Origin: an uncultured Rickettsiales bacterium
GTDB lineage: Bacteria; Pseudomonadota; Alphaproteobacteria; RF32; CAG-239
DNA: 64,000 nt
Direction: 5' to 3'
Assembly (NCBI GenBank): GCA_900551865.1
Contig: URXV01000003.1
Coordinates: forward strand, 1-64,000
Below, piece by piece: positions 1 to 7,184 of this stretch. How positions within the stretch are numbered: the first letter of the stretch is position 1; every line of letters starts with the position of its first letter. The notes below the pieces were generated by a model that made no database searches, had not been told where the DNA came from, and saw only the letters and a program-made list of their open reading frames with translations. A program made the translations under genes and the position numbers.

Positions 1-37
1 GAAGCGCATAAAACAAAATTGCGCGGTTATGCGTTTA

Positions 38-175
38 ACGAACGTTTAATTCTTATACTCCTTTAATCCCATGAAAGTCAAGCTATAAATCTACTTATCT
101 CATAAGATTCGGCTAAAAAGCTTATGCGGAACAATGAACTTTGGTTCTGTACAATATTAAGAATTAAACGTTCGT
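38..175. repeat. Inverted-repeat-bounded invertible cassette 1
   Basis: Two perfect 18-bp inverted repeats lie at 38-55 and 158-175 and enclose 102 bp. The right arm contains AAACGTTCGT, which resembles the core I recall for sites of the Bacteroides Mpi invertase. A serine recombinase gene begins its 3' end 30 bp to the right. The enclosed AT-rich segment carries a leftward promoter and no coding sequence. This is the architecture of a site-specific promoter inversion. Inversion itself is inferred, not seen, and the gene it would control is left of the window. Confidence 0.75.
52..81 (-). promoter_or_regulatory. Leftward sigma-70 type promoter inside cassette 1
   Basis: On the minus strand, TTGACT (76-81) is followed after 18 bp by TATAAG (52-57). 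The -10 box overlaps the inner end of the left repeat arm, so inversion would rebuild the same hexamer at the other end and point it right, antisense to the recombinase gene. As read here it fires leftward out of the window, with a start near position 45. No comparable rightward promoter is visible in the segment. Confidence 0.65.
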
Positions 176-204
176 CAGATTAAAAATATCCGTGCTATAT
201 ACGA

Positions 205-810
205 TTAGCCGTTTTGGTACGGGTTGTTTTTCAAAAATTGGTAAAGAGTAAAAATGCTGACCCGCATCAGCTTGGCTATCTGTTTTTTGGGCAGGCCTTT
301 ATTGATAAGTTTAAGGATGTCCTTTTCTTTTCCGTCCAAAATGTGTTTTTTGTTCCTGCTGCCGAATTGTCTTCCTAACTTTCGACCGCTGGCTTTGATG
401 CGTGAAAGGGCTTCTTTTGTTCTTTGGCTGATGAGGTTTCGTTCAATTTCCGCAGATAACGAAAAGGCAAAAGCCAGAACCTTGGATTGGATATCTGCTC
501 CCAGCCGATAGTTGTCTTTGATTGTCCATACTTGTATTTCTTTTTGCATACAGAAATTTAAAATGGTCATGACTTGCAGGAGATTTCGTCCCAGACGGGA
601 AATTTCAGAACAAATCAGGATATCGTCCTTTTTTAATTTTTTGAGCAGAATTCCCAATTTTCGTTTTTCAAAATCCTTTGTGCCGGAAATCATTTCCGCA
701 ATCCATTTGTCAATTTTAATTTGTTGCATTTGACAGAAATTGTTGATTTCAAATTCTTGGTTTTGCAAAGATTGCTTGTCTGTAGATACTCTGACATATC
801 CGTATATCAT
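205..810 (-). CDS. Mpi/Hin-type serine site-specific recombinase (DNA invertase)
   Basis: A 201-residue resolvase/invertase family protein. The N-terminal catalytic domain starts YGYVRVSTDKQ with the nucleophile at Ser9. It is followed by SRLGRN around residue 70 and the long dimerisation helix with AEIERNLISQRTKEAL near residue 120. The C-terminal helix-turn-helix (KKQIAKLMRVSIFTLYQFL) would bind repeat half-sites. Length matches small invertases and not large serine integrases. The start is supported by AAGGAG seven bases upstream. The gene lies outside, but next to, the 18-bp inverted repeats at 38-55 and 158-175, which makes those its likely substrate. The 60403-60542 repeats may be a second target in trans. 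Whether it inverts or resolves cannot be read from the protein alone. Confidence 0.9.
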   Translation of the reverse strand: MIYGYVRVSTDKQSLQNQEFEINNFCQMQQIKIDKWIAEMISGTKDFEKRKLGILLKKLKKDDILICSEISRLGRNLLQVMTILNFCMQKEIQVWTIKDNYRLGADIQSKVLAFAFSLSAEIERNLISQRTKEALSRIKASGRKLGRQFGSRNKKHILDGKEKDILKLINKGLPKKQIAKLMRVSIFTLYQFLKNNPYQNG

Positions 811-904
811 TATAGTCTCCTTAAAAAATTACGGGAACGCGTTTGGTTTGTAAAAGGCCTGCAGCGCAAAGACGGCTCTCGCCGGATTAATAGGCACAGG
901 AAAG

Positions 905-1520
905 TACCGGTTGTTGTTTATCCAATAAATTTTTTTGCAGGGCATTAAAAAATTTTGCAACAGGTGAAAAAACGATATTTTTTCCAAACAATGGCTAATC
1001 AGGTTTTCGGAGCAGGCGTAAACGGCCGGAAACAAACAGTATTGTCCTTAGCATTGACAAGTTTATTCGGGGTCAGGATATATCCGGTACTTTGTCCGGC
1101 CAGAAAAACGGATTATAAACCAAATTATGAGCCGTCGTTATATTCAGTTTTTTGAAATCAGAACTGAACCACCCTTGAAATTCATCGCGAAAAGATGTTT
1201 TGACCAGATACCGTTGCGAGCATATCAGCGACAACCAGATTAAATAGGACTTGGAAATGTTTTGTCTTCGTGCCAATTCGTCTTTTGAAGGCATAATAAC
1301 GCCCCAGATGTCTTTAACAGGAAGTTGGACAAACTGTATTTTGATAAATCCGCCGATTGGGTGAGAATGCCAAATTCAGCAGCCATTATCCAGCCGATTT
1401 TTCCTCCGGCTTTTCAGCAGCTTTGAGAAGGGCGGCTGTGTTATATGCAGAAAGTCGGAAGCCTTTGTTGTTTTTCCTTCTCAGGTACAGCTAAAAATAG
1501 CGCAGTACTCTGAATTCCAT
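905..1520 (-). pseudogene. LysR-family transcriptional regulator, decayed
   Basis: The minus strand shows a LysR regulator in pieces. A start at 1520 with GGAG upstream reads MEFRVLRYF, followed by a stop where LAV is expected. In shifted frames, HITQPPFSKLLKS of the winged helix can be read. Further on come SKDELARRQNISKSYLIWLSLICS and LNITTAHNLVYN of the effector domain, and finally CFRPF and IVWKKYRFF from the C-terminal end. Several frameshifts and internal deletions are needed to join these, and the total span is about two thirds of a normal LysR gene. It lies divergent to an aldo/keto reductase fragment, a common regulator-target pairing. Boundaries are approximate. Confidence 0.75.
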
Positions 1521-1574
1521 AAATTTTTCTCCGAGATATTATGATATGCCTGAAAAGCATATTATAATATAAGC

Positions 1575-1772
1575 ATGATAAAGGCTATAAAATGCCGATT
1601 ATCGGGATTGGTACTGCGCTGGAATTTACAGCGGAACATCATCGTAATCCCCGATTTCCAAAATCCAGAACATATAAAAGAAAATATGGATATATTTGAT
1701 TTCAGTTTAACCCAGGAAGACATGGGAAAAATACGGAGGCTTGATTGTGGCGAAAAACACGACAGGTATTAA
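1575..1772 (+). pseudogene. Aldo/keto reductase remnant with large internal deletion
   Basis: The reading frame ends with LVLRWNLQRNIIVIP and KENMDIFDFSLTQEDMGKIRRLD, typical of the last ~55 residues of aldo/keto reductases. In a neighbouring frame at 1592 the start MPIIGIGTAL resembles an N-terminal AKR strand. The two parts are joined out of frame, with roughly 200 codons of the barrel missing. Catalytic Tyr, Lys and His are absent, so no enzyme can be made. It stands divergent to the broken LysR gene, so both parts of one regulatory unit have decayed together. Confidence 0.7.
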
Positions 1773-1879
1773 TCGCCCTGTTGACGGGATTGCGAATAGT
1801 GTAAAATACAGGGAATTTTCCCAAAATAGGATGATAAGCAATGGCTAAAACAGCCATAGGTAAAAATAAAAAAAACATC

Positions 1880-1910
1880 TTGACTTAGAGCTTACTCTAA
1901 AAATTATACT
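1880..1910 (+). promoter_or_regulatory. MerR-type promoter with 19-bp spacer
   Basis: TTGACT (1880-1885) and TATACT (1905-1910) are separated by 19 bp. The spacer region carries the dyad TTAGAG-CTTA-CTCTAA (1885-1900). Over-long spacers with such a dyad are the hallmark of MerR-family activated promoters. The downstream sequence (a possible ATG at 1931) gives only a short frame of about 58 codons with no recognisable product, so the regulated gene appears lost. No MerR gene is in the window. Confidence 0.55.
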
Positions 1911-2277
1911 AATCACATAGAGAGAAACTATGAAACGTCTGAATTCTTGCAAATTGTCCGCCGGAGCAGATACAGCGGAAATACTTGCCGGAATATTGGG
2001 CATAGAACAGACATTAGTTTTTCTGCAAAATAAAACGGATGAACCGCAAAATTGTTGTGCTCGTAGGATAACTTGGAGTGGGATTTCAGTCCGGCGGACA
2101 CTGTAAATGTTGTTGAGTGTGTTTATCAGCAAGGGGCATCTGCCAAATTATGTGGAAAAACGGCAAAGGGAACGAAAAATATAAATTGATTGCAATCATT
2201 TGAATTGCAGGAAAATTAGGTAGGATTACGCTTGGGGCAGAAAGATAAGATACAGAAACGAAAGGGAAAAACGAAAT
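1911..2277. other. Non-coding or decayed stretch
   Basis: This stretch follows the MerR-type promoter. The only plus-strand frame starts at 1931 and stops after about 58 codons without similarity to anything I recognise. No RNA gene, terminator or repeat is evident. It is most likely residue of a deleted gene plus the upstream region of the metallophosphoesterase at 2278. Confidence 0.4.
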
Positions 2278-3408
2278 ATGTTAATGTGGTATATAATTTT
2301 GGGAATAGTCATCATATCTGCTGGAGCCGGATTGATTTATTTAAGCGGCAGAGTAGCCAGATTTGGATTTATGAAGATGTTTGACCGGAACGGAAATAAT
2401 GCGCAATGCCGGAAAACAGCCGGATTTGTATTAATACTGTTAATTTTTGCAGCGCTTAGCCTGACCATAAACCTTGTTAATGCTGTTGTATGTTTGCTTC
2501 ACTTTGCCTGTATCTGGCTGCTGTGCGATTTAGTATTTTATTTGGCCGGACATTTTCGGAAACAGCCATTCAAATATTATTATGCCGGCATTGCTGCTAT
2601 TGTGTTAAGCTGTGCTGTTCTTGGTTTAGGCTGGTATTTGAACCACCATGTCTGGACAACGTCTTATACGGTTGTATCAGAAAAGGCCGGACAAAAATTG
2701 CGTATTGTTCAGTTTGCAGATTCCCATATCGGAACGACGTTTGGTGGTAAAGGTTTTGAACGGCATGTTAGAAAAATACAAAAATTGAATCCGGATATTG
2801 TGTTGATTGTGGGGGATTTTGTGGATGACGGTACGACGCGTGAAGAAATGGTTTCGGCGTGCCGGTCGCTGGGAACGCTTAAAACGAAGTATGGCGTTTA
2901 TTTTGCTTTTGGCAATCATGACAAAGGGTATCATGCTCCGGAAGTCAGAGGTTTTACCGGAGACGAGTTAATTGCGGAATTGGAAAAAAACAATATCCGA
3001 GTCCTGCAGGATAAAACGGTGTTGATAGATAATACATATTATGTTGTCGGACGCCGGGATTTTTCAGAAATTCAAAGGGGAGGTTTTCGGGCAGATATGG
3101 AAGAACTTGTTTCAGGACTGGATAAAAACAAATTTATCATTGTAATGGATCACCAGCCTAATGATTATGAAAAAGAGGCAAAAGCGGGAGTGGATTTGGT
3201 TCTTTCGGGGCATACTCACGGCGGGCAGCTCTTCCCTTTGAATAAAGTTGGGGAGTGGATAGGGGCTAACGACAAAACCTATGGTATTGAACGCCGCGGG
3301 CGGACGAATTTCGTCGTCACGTCGGGACTTTCGGATTGGGCAGTCAGATTTAAAACCGGTACGAAGTCGGAGTTAGTTGTAATAGACATTATGCGCTCAG
3401 ATAATTGA
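2278..3408 (+). CDS. Membrane-anchored metallophosphoesterase (YkuE/LpxG-like)
   Basis: A 376-residue protein with an N-terminal membrane region of about four helices (residues 3-22, 45-65, 68-90 and 100-122), followed by a calcineurin-type phosphoesterase domain. The metal-site motifs are in order: FADSHIG (D-x-H, ~147), VGDFVDD (~178), FGNHDKG (~212), a His in MDHQP (~289) and SGHTHGGQLFP (~310). This topology matches YkuE-like enzymes, some of which act on lipid-linked pyrophosphates such as UDP-diacylglucosamine. The substrate here is not determined. The start ATG at 2278 has an AAAGGG element upstream. The gene stands alone between decayed regions, so it may be recently acquired or a survivor. 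A paralogue lies at 48892-50043. Confidence 0.85.
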   Translation: MLMWYIILGIVIISAGAGLIYLSGRVARFGFMKMFDRNGNNAQCRKTAGFVLILLIFAALSLTINLVNAVVCLLHFACIWLLCDLVFYLAGHFRKQPFKYYYAGIAAIVLSCAVLGLGWYLNHHVWTTSYTVVSEKAGQKLRIVQFADSHIGTTFGGKGFERHVRKIQKLNPDIVLIVGDFVDDGTTREEMVSACRSLGTLKTKYGVYFAFGNHDKGYHAPEVRGFTGDELIAELEKNNIRVLQDKTVLIDNTYYVVGRRDFSEIQRGGFRADMEELVSGLDKNKFIIVMDHQPNDYEKEAKAGVDLVLSGHTHGGQLFPLNKVGEWIGANDKTYGIERRGRTNFVVTSGLSDWAVRFKTGTKSELVVIDIMRSDN

Positions 3409-3499
3409 TATACAAACTTTTATAGAATAAAGAAAAATATCGGATTATTTTTCAGATGACAGGAAAGATGATGCTAATTGGCATAGATTTGTTCAACAA

Positions 3500-3890
3500 T
3501 GTAATCCTCAACTATTTAATTCCATCTTTTGGGTTTTCTTCTAAATAAATTTCATACAAGCCATTTGCACCTGTTAAGGTATATATGCATTTAAATGTTA
3601 TATCAGGCACTGCGACTTCATCAAGAAGAGAAAGAAAATCATCTTCTACATTGTTAGAATCCTATATTAACACTTCCCCCATTGAACAAAGGATTCGCAA
3701 AAATTACTGTGGGGAGGCAATCATTTTTAGACTTTAATAACCTTTCAAAATCGCCTGCAACTCGTTTGTTTACTTGGCTTTTGTGAAAATATTTAAAATA
3801 ACCGTTTTTAGACTCAATAGCGATAAAATGAGCATTTTTAACGGTTATTTTTAGACTCTTTTGATTAAAATTTGTGCAATTATGGTTTTC
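3500..3890 (-). pseudogene. Fragmented unknown gene, probably phage-derived
   Basis: Minus-strand reading gives a coherent protein in two frames. The first runs from about 3880 through VKNAHFIAIESKNGYFKYF and FERLLKSKNDCLPTVIF to a stop near 3660. The second, after a frameshift, contains VEDDFLSLLDEVAVPDITF and ENPKDGIK and stops near 3512. No start codon with a ribosome site is visible. I do not recognise the family. It lies just downstream of the broken S24 repressor in the same orientation, so it probably belonged to the same phage or island. Confidence 0.5.
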
Positions 3891-4362
3891 TGATAATAAG
3901 CTTTAATTTTCCGACAATTTTGAATTTGTTACCTTCTTCTTCAGGAATGAAGCTTCAATTTTCGTAATCCGAATTAAGGCTTTTTATTTAGCGGCCAAGC
4001 TTCTGTAATTGCTTAATATAGCAATGGTTCTCGTAGGAAAAGACATAAATATTGTCATCCTCAAATGTTGTAATGCCAGTATCAACGATTGCGGTATCGG
4101 ACGGGAGAAGCTTAGATTTTATAGAATCCTCTTTGATGAAAACACCGACGCAACTACTTGAAGGTTCATAAAGTTTCAAAAATTCATCGGATAAAACAAT
4201 TTCAGAGTGAACGAACTCATCATCTACAAAACATCCAGACTCAGCAGATGCAGAAATGTCATATATTTTTATCACAGTAGTATCGTGCTTCATAGTAATA
4301 TTGTCTTTTTCATATTTGTTACTGTGGGCATTTTTTAAATATTGTGGAGGCGTTATGTTCAA
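3890..4362 (-). pseudogene. S24 (LexA/CI-like) phage repressor, C-terminal part, disrupted
   Basis: The frame 3988-4362 encodes the self-cleaving peptidase domain of a CI/LexA-type repressor: SASAESGCFVDDEF near the cleavage region, then VGVFIKEDSIKSKLLPSD, where the Ser of EDSI aligns with the catalytic Ser of the usual GDSM. Next come DDNIYVFSYENHCYIKQLQ and its Lys. A stop follows at 3988, but homologous sequence continues in another frame (IPEEEGNKFKIVGKLKLII) to about 3893, so the last strand is cut off. The N-terminal helix-turn-helix is missing. Altered GDSM and both truncations indicate a dead prophage regulator. Confidence 0.7.
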
Positions 4363-4621
4363 AAATATCCTGGTAATCGGCAGCTGGGTTGCCTCAATCG
4401 TTTTGGCCTATCAGCTGGGTACCAGCCGGGCAGATTTTGCCGAACTGTCCAAGCTCTTAAAGGGCATAAAAGGCAAATTTATAATGAGTATTAACGATGT
4501 GCCGGAAATCAGGACAATATTCAAAGGCTTTTATATAAAAGAAGTAAACACCCGCTACACCACCGGAATACAACCCGGAAAACAGGCCGCAGAATTGCTG
4601 ATAAGCAACGCCGATATATAA
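4355..4621 (+). pseudogene. Small ORF carrying a D12 adenine methyltransferase tail
   Basis: Eighty-eight codons begin at ATG 4355 with GGAGG upstream. The first ~28 residues form a hydrophobic helix (ILVIGSWVASIVLAYQLG). From residue ~30 on, LSKLLKGIKGKFIMSINDVPEIR and IFKGFYIKEVNTRYTTG match the C-terminal part of Dam-like D12-class N6-adenine DNA methyltransferases, which are common in phages. The catalytic DPPY and SAM-binding parts are absent. It looks like a fusion of a small membrane peptide with a methylase remnant, formed by deletion within a prophage. It may still be translated, but methylation is not possible. Confidence 0.6.
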
Positions 4622-4648
4622 AAGAAAGGGGCTGCAAAGCCCCTTAAA
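4622..4648 (-). terminator. Stem-loop, probable leftward terminator
   Basis: The hairpin AAGGGGC-TTTG-CAGCCCCTT on the minus strand is followed by TCTTTTAT. It lies just after the methylase remnant's stop codon, and the T-rich side favours leftward termination. Confidence 0.4.
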
Positions 4649-4861
4649 AGTCTAAAAATGAGCGAGCAAGGACAAAATTGTCTAAATGTTAAGAGCTACT
4701 ATATATTGTGGTTGTTTCGTCAAAAGACACAAGCCAAGAGTCTAAAAACGACCGCAAAAGTCTAAAAAGAAGCGACTAAAAGTCTAAAATCCGCCGCCAA
4801 ACTACAGACCGTAAAATCTCGTACACCCTAAGGAAACCTTACGATTACATCAGGTCTTTAA

Positions 4862-4893
4862 ACAAAAAAACACCCTCCAAAAAGGAAGGTGTT
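4862..4893 (-). terminator. Rho-independent terminator of tRNA-Lys
   Basis: On the minus strand an 8-9 bp stem (ACACCTTCC / GGAGGGTGT) with a T5 loop is followed by a run of seven T, a few bases after the encoded CCA of tRNA-Lys. Confidence 0.8.
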
Positions 4894-4898
4894 GCAAT

Positions 4899-4974
4899 TG
4901 GTGAGCCCGACGGGATTCGAACCCATGACCCTTTGATTAAAAGTCAAATGCTCTACCGACTGAGCTACGGGCCC
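4899..4974 (-). tRNA. tRNA-Lys (anticodon TTT)
   Basis: A 76-nt cloverleaf on the minus strand. The acceptor GGGCCCG pairs with CGGGCTC (one G-T pair), the D arm is GCTCAGTCGGTAGAGC, the anticodon loop CTTTTAA carries TTT, the T arm is GGTTCGAATCC and the 3' CCA is encoded. It borders a decayed prophage region on its 3' side. tRNA 3' ends are common phage integration sites, but I found no duplicated 3' end in this window. Confidence 0.95.
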
Positions 4975-5123
4975 TCAACTCAACTGAAATGGACTTATAA
5001 AGGATAAAAATCAGATAGTCAATAAAAAAATATAATTTTTTTTCACATGGCTATTTATTTGTTAACTATTATGTGCTAAAAAAACATAAAATACAAAATA
5101 ACAAGCTTTTATAAGAGGTGAAA

Positions 5124-5441
5124 ATGTCCACAATGAAAGAAGTTGATCAGGAAAGCAGATATGATATTTTGCAGAATGAAGAAGGCGATATCCTGATTAT
5201 AATAAATTCCCGAGCCGGAAGCCCCGAAAATCCGCGTTTCGTCTATGATGGCGGTGCTACGGCCTTGTTATACCGGACAAAAGACAGTGCTGTCGTTTTT
5301 GAAAATGTTGCGAAAGAGGCTCGCTTGCCATTAAAATCTGTCAGTTCTATGCTGATTGTCGAAGTAGAAAATGAAGATGTGGCTCGCGAATATGTTGTTC
5401 CCGTGCGTATAGTAAAAGATGTAAAAGCCTTGATTAAGTAA
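5124..5441 (+). CDS. Hypothetical 105-residue protein
   Basis: A small acidic, probably cytosolic protein with alternating strands and one helix and no signal or membrane segment. It starts MSTMKEVDQESRYDILQNEEGD. I do not recognise the family. ATG 5124 is preferred over the GTG at 5118, because AGAGG lies seven bases before it. It is 66 bp upstream of the nuoL-like gene on the same strand, so it may be the first gene of that operon. Codon use resembles its neighbours. Confidence 0.7.
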   Translation: MSTMKEVDQESRYDILQNEEGDILIIINSRAGSPENPRFVYDGGATALLYRTKDSAVVFENVAKEARLPLKSVSSMLIVEVENEDVAREYVVPVRIVKDVKALIK

Positions 5442-5507
5442 TATCTTTCCCCTAAACTCCGGCTGATGTAGATTCTGCAAGGATAAGATGAAAGGGCTTG
5501 GGGATAA

Positions 5508-7184
5508 ATGATAGAAATAATGGCATATATGGTTATTGTCGGTCTCGTGGGGTTTCTGAGACTGAGAATGAAGTATGACCGCTTAGTGTCGTGGCTGATG
5601 TTTTTTGCTGCGGCCTTTTTGTTTATAGATTTTTCCGGCAAGTTGTTAAATGGCGGGAATGAAGGTTTTTCCTTTTTATGGAATACTTCCCGGGTAGGGG
5701 ATATAACCATTGATTTTCATCCGGAGCCCAAAGACGCAGAATTACTGCTGCCGTTGTTTTTCATGTCTTTGATTACGATTTTGCACAATAATATTTTTCG
5801 CTATGAAGAAAAAAAGAGCGCATTTAATGCGCTTGTAACTTGGAATTTTGTATCATTAAGCCTGCTTGTTTGTGCAGAAAACTATGTCCAGCTTATTACG
5901 TCTGTATTTATAACCGATATTTTAGGGTACCTGATATTAAAAGACGTCGATTCGTCGCGCCGCTATGTGGTGTATAACTTTTTTGCCGATATGTGCCTGT
6001 TTATGGTTATGGCGCTTGCCTGCGGAAAATTACAGAGTTTGGAATTAAACCGTCTTCCGTATTATGAAGAAATTGGCCGGCATCGGGATTTTGTCGGGCT
6101 TGTGACAGCCGTCGCACTTTTAGTAAAAACCGGATGTTTTATGTTTCAAAGTTATTTGCTGGATTTGCATGCTGCCCGTTTTCAGCGGATGAGTGCCGTG
6201 AATATGCTGTTTGCGCCTCTCGCCGGGATTATTGTGCTGCTGCGTCTGAACAGCCTCGTTACCGTTTCGGATTTGGCGCTTCCGTTGTTGAAAATTATAG
6301 GAACGCTGACAATGGTTGCGGGTATTGTATATTTTGTCGTCGTTGACAATATAAAAAAGAAACTGGTGTATCTGAATATGGGATTTATCGGATTTTTGCT
6401 GCTGTTGCTGGTTAAAAACGGATTTGCCTGGAACTGGCTCTGCGCCGGCTATTATGTCGCTGCCTGCTTTTTTAATCTGTTGCTGCTGAAAATATATCTT
6501 TATCAGAATCATGAAGTGCGGGTCAGCGAAATGCTGAACAGCCGGGAAACCAATTCTGTTCTGATGAATGCAACGCTGATGCAGCTTATCCTGGCCGCAA
6601 ACGTATTTTTTGCCGTCGTCTGGAAAATTGCAGGGAACTTTGCTGCATCTGGCTGGATTTTGGGAGGCGGTGCAGCTGTTTTAGCCGCTGTGGCGCTTGT
6701 TTTAAATCAGATATACAGGTCGCCGCATACCCGGCGTTTGGAAAGCCTGAATCCAAATCCGCTCCGCCCGTTGTCATTTGTCGTTAATTTTTCGCTGTTG
6801 ATATATGGCTCTTGGGTTTTAGATGCCTTTACGCCTTATAATATAACCTTTATGGTTCTGTTTCTGGCGGGCATTGTTTTGTTGCCTTTGTCGCGCCTGC
6901 GGGCTGTGTACGGCATTGAATGGCTGCAAAAGGAAGACTTAAGCAAAAGCTTTTTCTTTTATGCTCTGGTTACGCCGCTGATGTATATCAGCCGGACTTT
7001 ATGGCTGTTGGTTGATTTTGTTTTTTCCGAAAAGATTATAACGGCGGGGCTCTCCGCACTCAATCGGTTGGGGCTGTCGGTATTTTTCAAGATAAACCGT
7101 AAAAGTTATATGGCCTGTTTTGTTTTTATCCTGTTGGGAATTTTGGCATTTGTCGTATCTTTTTATAGGAGTGAACTGCCGTGA
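5508..7184 (+). CDS. Divergent NuoL-like complex I antiporter subunit
   Basis: A polytopic membrane protein of 558 residues (about 14 helices), shorter than usual NuoL (~610-650). Homology to NuoL is best at residues ~120-170 (ENYVQLI through GYLILKD and the next helix, aligning with the NuoL stretch DNLLLMYLGWEGVG) and ~205-250. By eye the channel Glu of WEG is replaced by Phe. A Lys in ALLVKTG aligns with the helix-7 channel Lys, but the following PLHTWLPDA segment is lost. The C-terminal lateral helix region is reduced. It is followed by nuoM- and nuoN-like genes with a 4-bp overlap, then birA and rnj, which is the normal end of alphaproteobacterial nuo operons. No nuoA-K genes are upstream. 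The assignment rests on order plus partial homology. Confidence 0.7.
   Translation: MIEIMAYMVIVGLVGFLRLRMKYDRLVSWLMFFAAAFLFIDFSGKLLNGGNEGFSFLWNTSRVGDITIDFHPEPKDAELLLPLFFMSLITILHNNIFRYEEKKSAFNALVTWNFVSLSLLVCAENYVQLITSVFITDILGYLILKDVDSSRRYVVYNFFADMCLFMVMALACGKLQSLELNRLPYYEEIGRHRDFVGLVTAVALLVKTGCFMFQSYLLDLHAARFQRMSAVNMLFAPLAGIIVLLRLNSLVTVSDLALPLLKIIGTLTMVAGIVYFVVVDNIKKKLVYLNMGFIGFLLLLLVKNGFAWNWLCAGYYVAACFFNLLLLKIYLYQNHEVRVSEMLNSRETNSVLMNATLMQLILAANVFFAVVWKIAGNFAASGWILGGGAAVLAAVALVLNQIYRSPHTRRLESLNPNPLRPLSFVVNFSLLIYGSWVLDAFTPYNITFMVLFLAGIVLLPLSRLRAVYGIEWLQKEDLSKSFFFYALVTPLMYISRTLWLLVDFVFSEKIITAGLSALNRLGLSVFFKINRKSYMACFVFILLGILAFVVSFYRSELP

Larger units (their letters stand above)
3724..4790. repeat. 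Seven copies of the short motif AGTCTAAAA(A)
   Basis: Minus-strand copies lie at 3724-3733, 3805-3814 and 3848-3857. Plus-strand copies lie at 4649-4658, 4739-4748, 4759-4768 and 4781-4790 (the last ends in T). The copies point outward on both sides of the repressor and methylase remnants. The three rightmost are spaced 20 and 22 bp apart. A 10-mer this frequent in 1.1 kb is not expected by chance. Possible roles are repressor operators or another phage recognition site. Confidence 0.55.

Noticed and set aside
4899..4974. Direct repeat of the tRNA-Lys 3' end marking an attachment site
   Set aside because: No second copy of the tRNA 3' segment was found in the window, so att boundaries cannot be defined.
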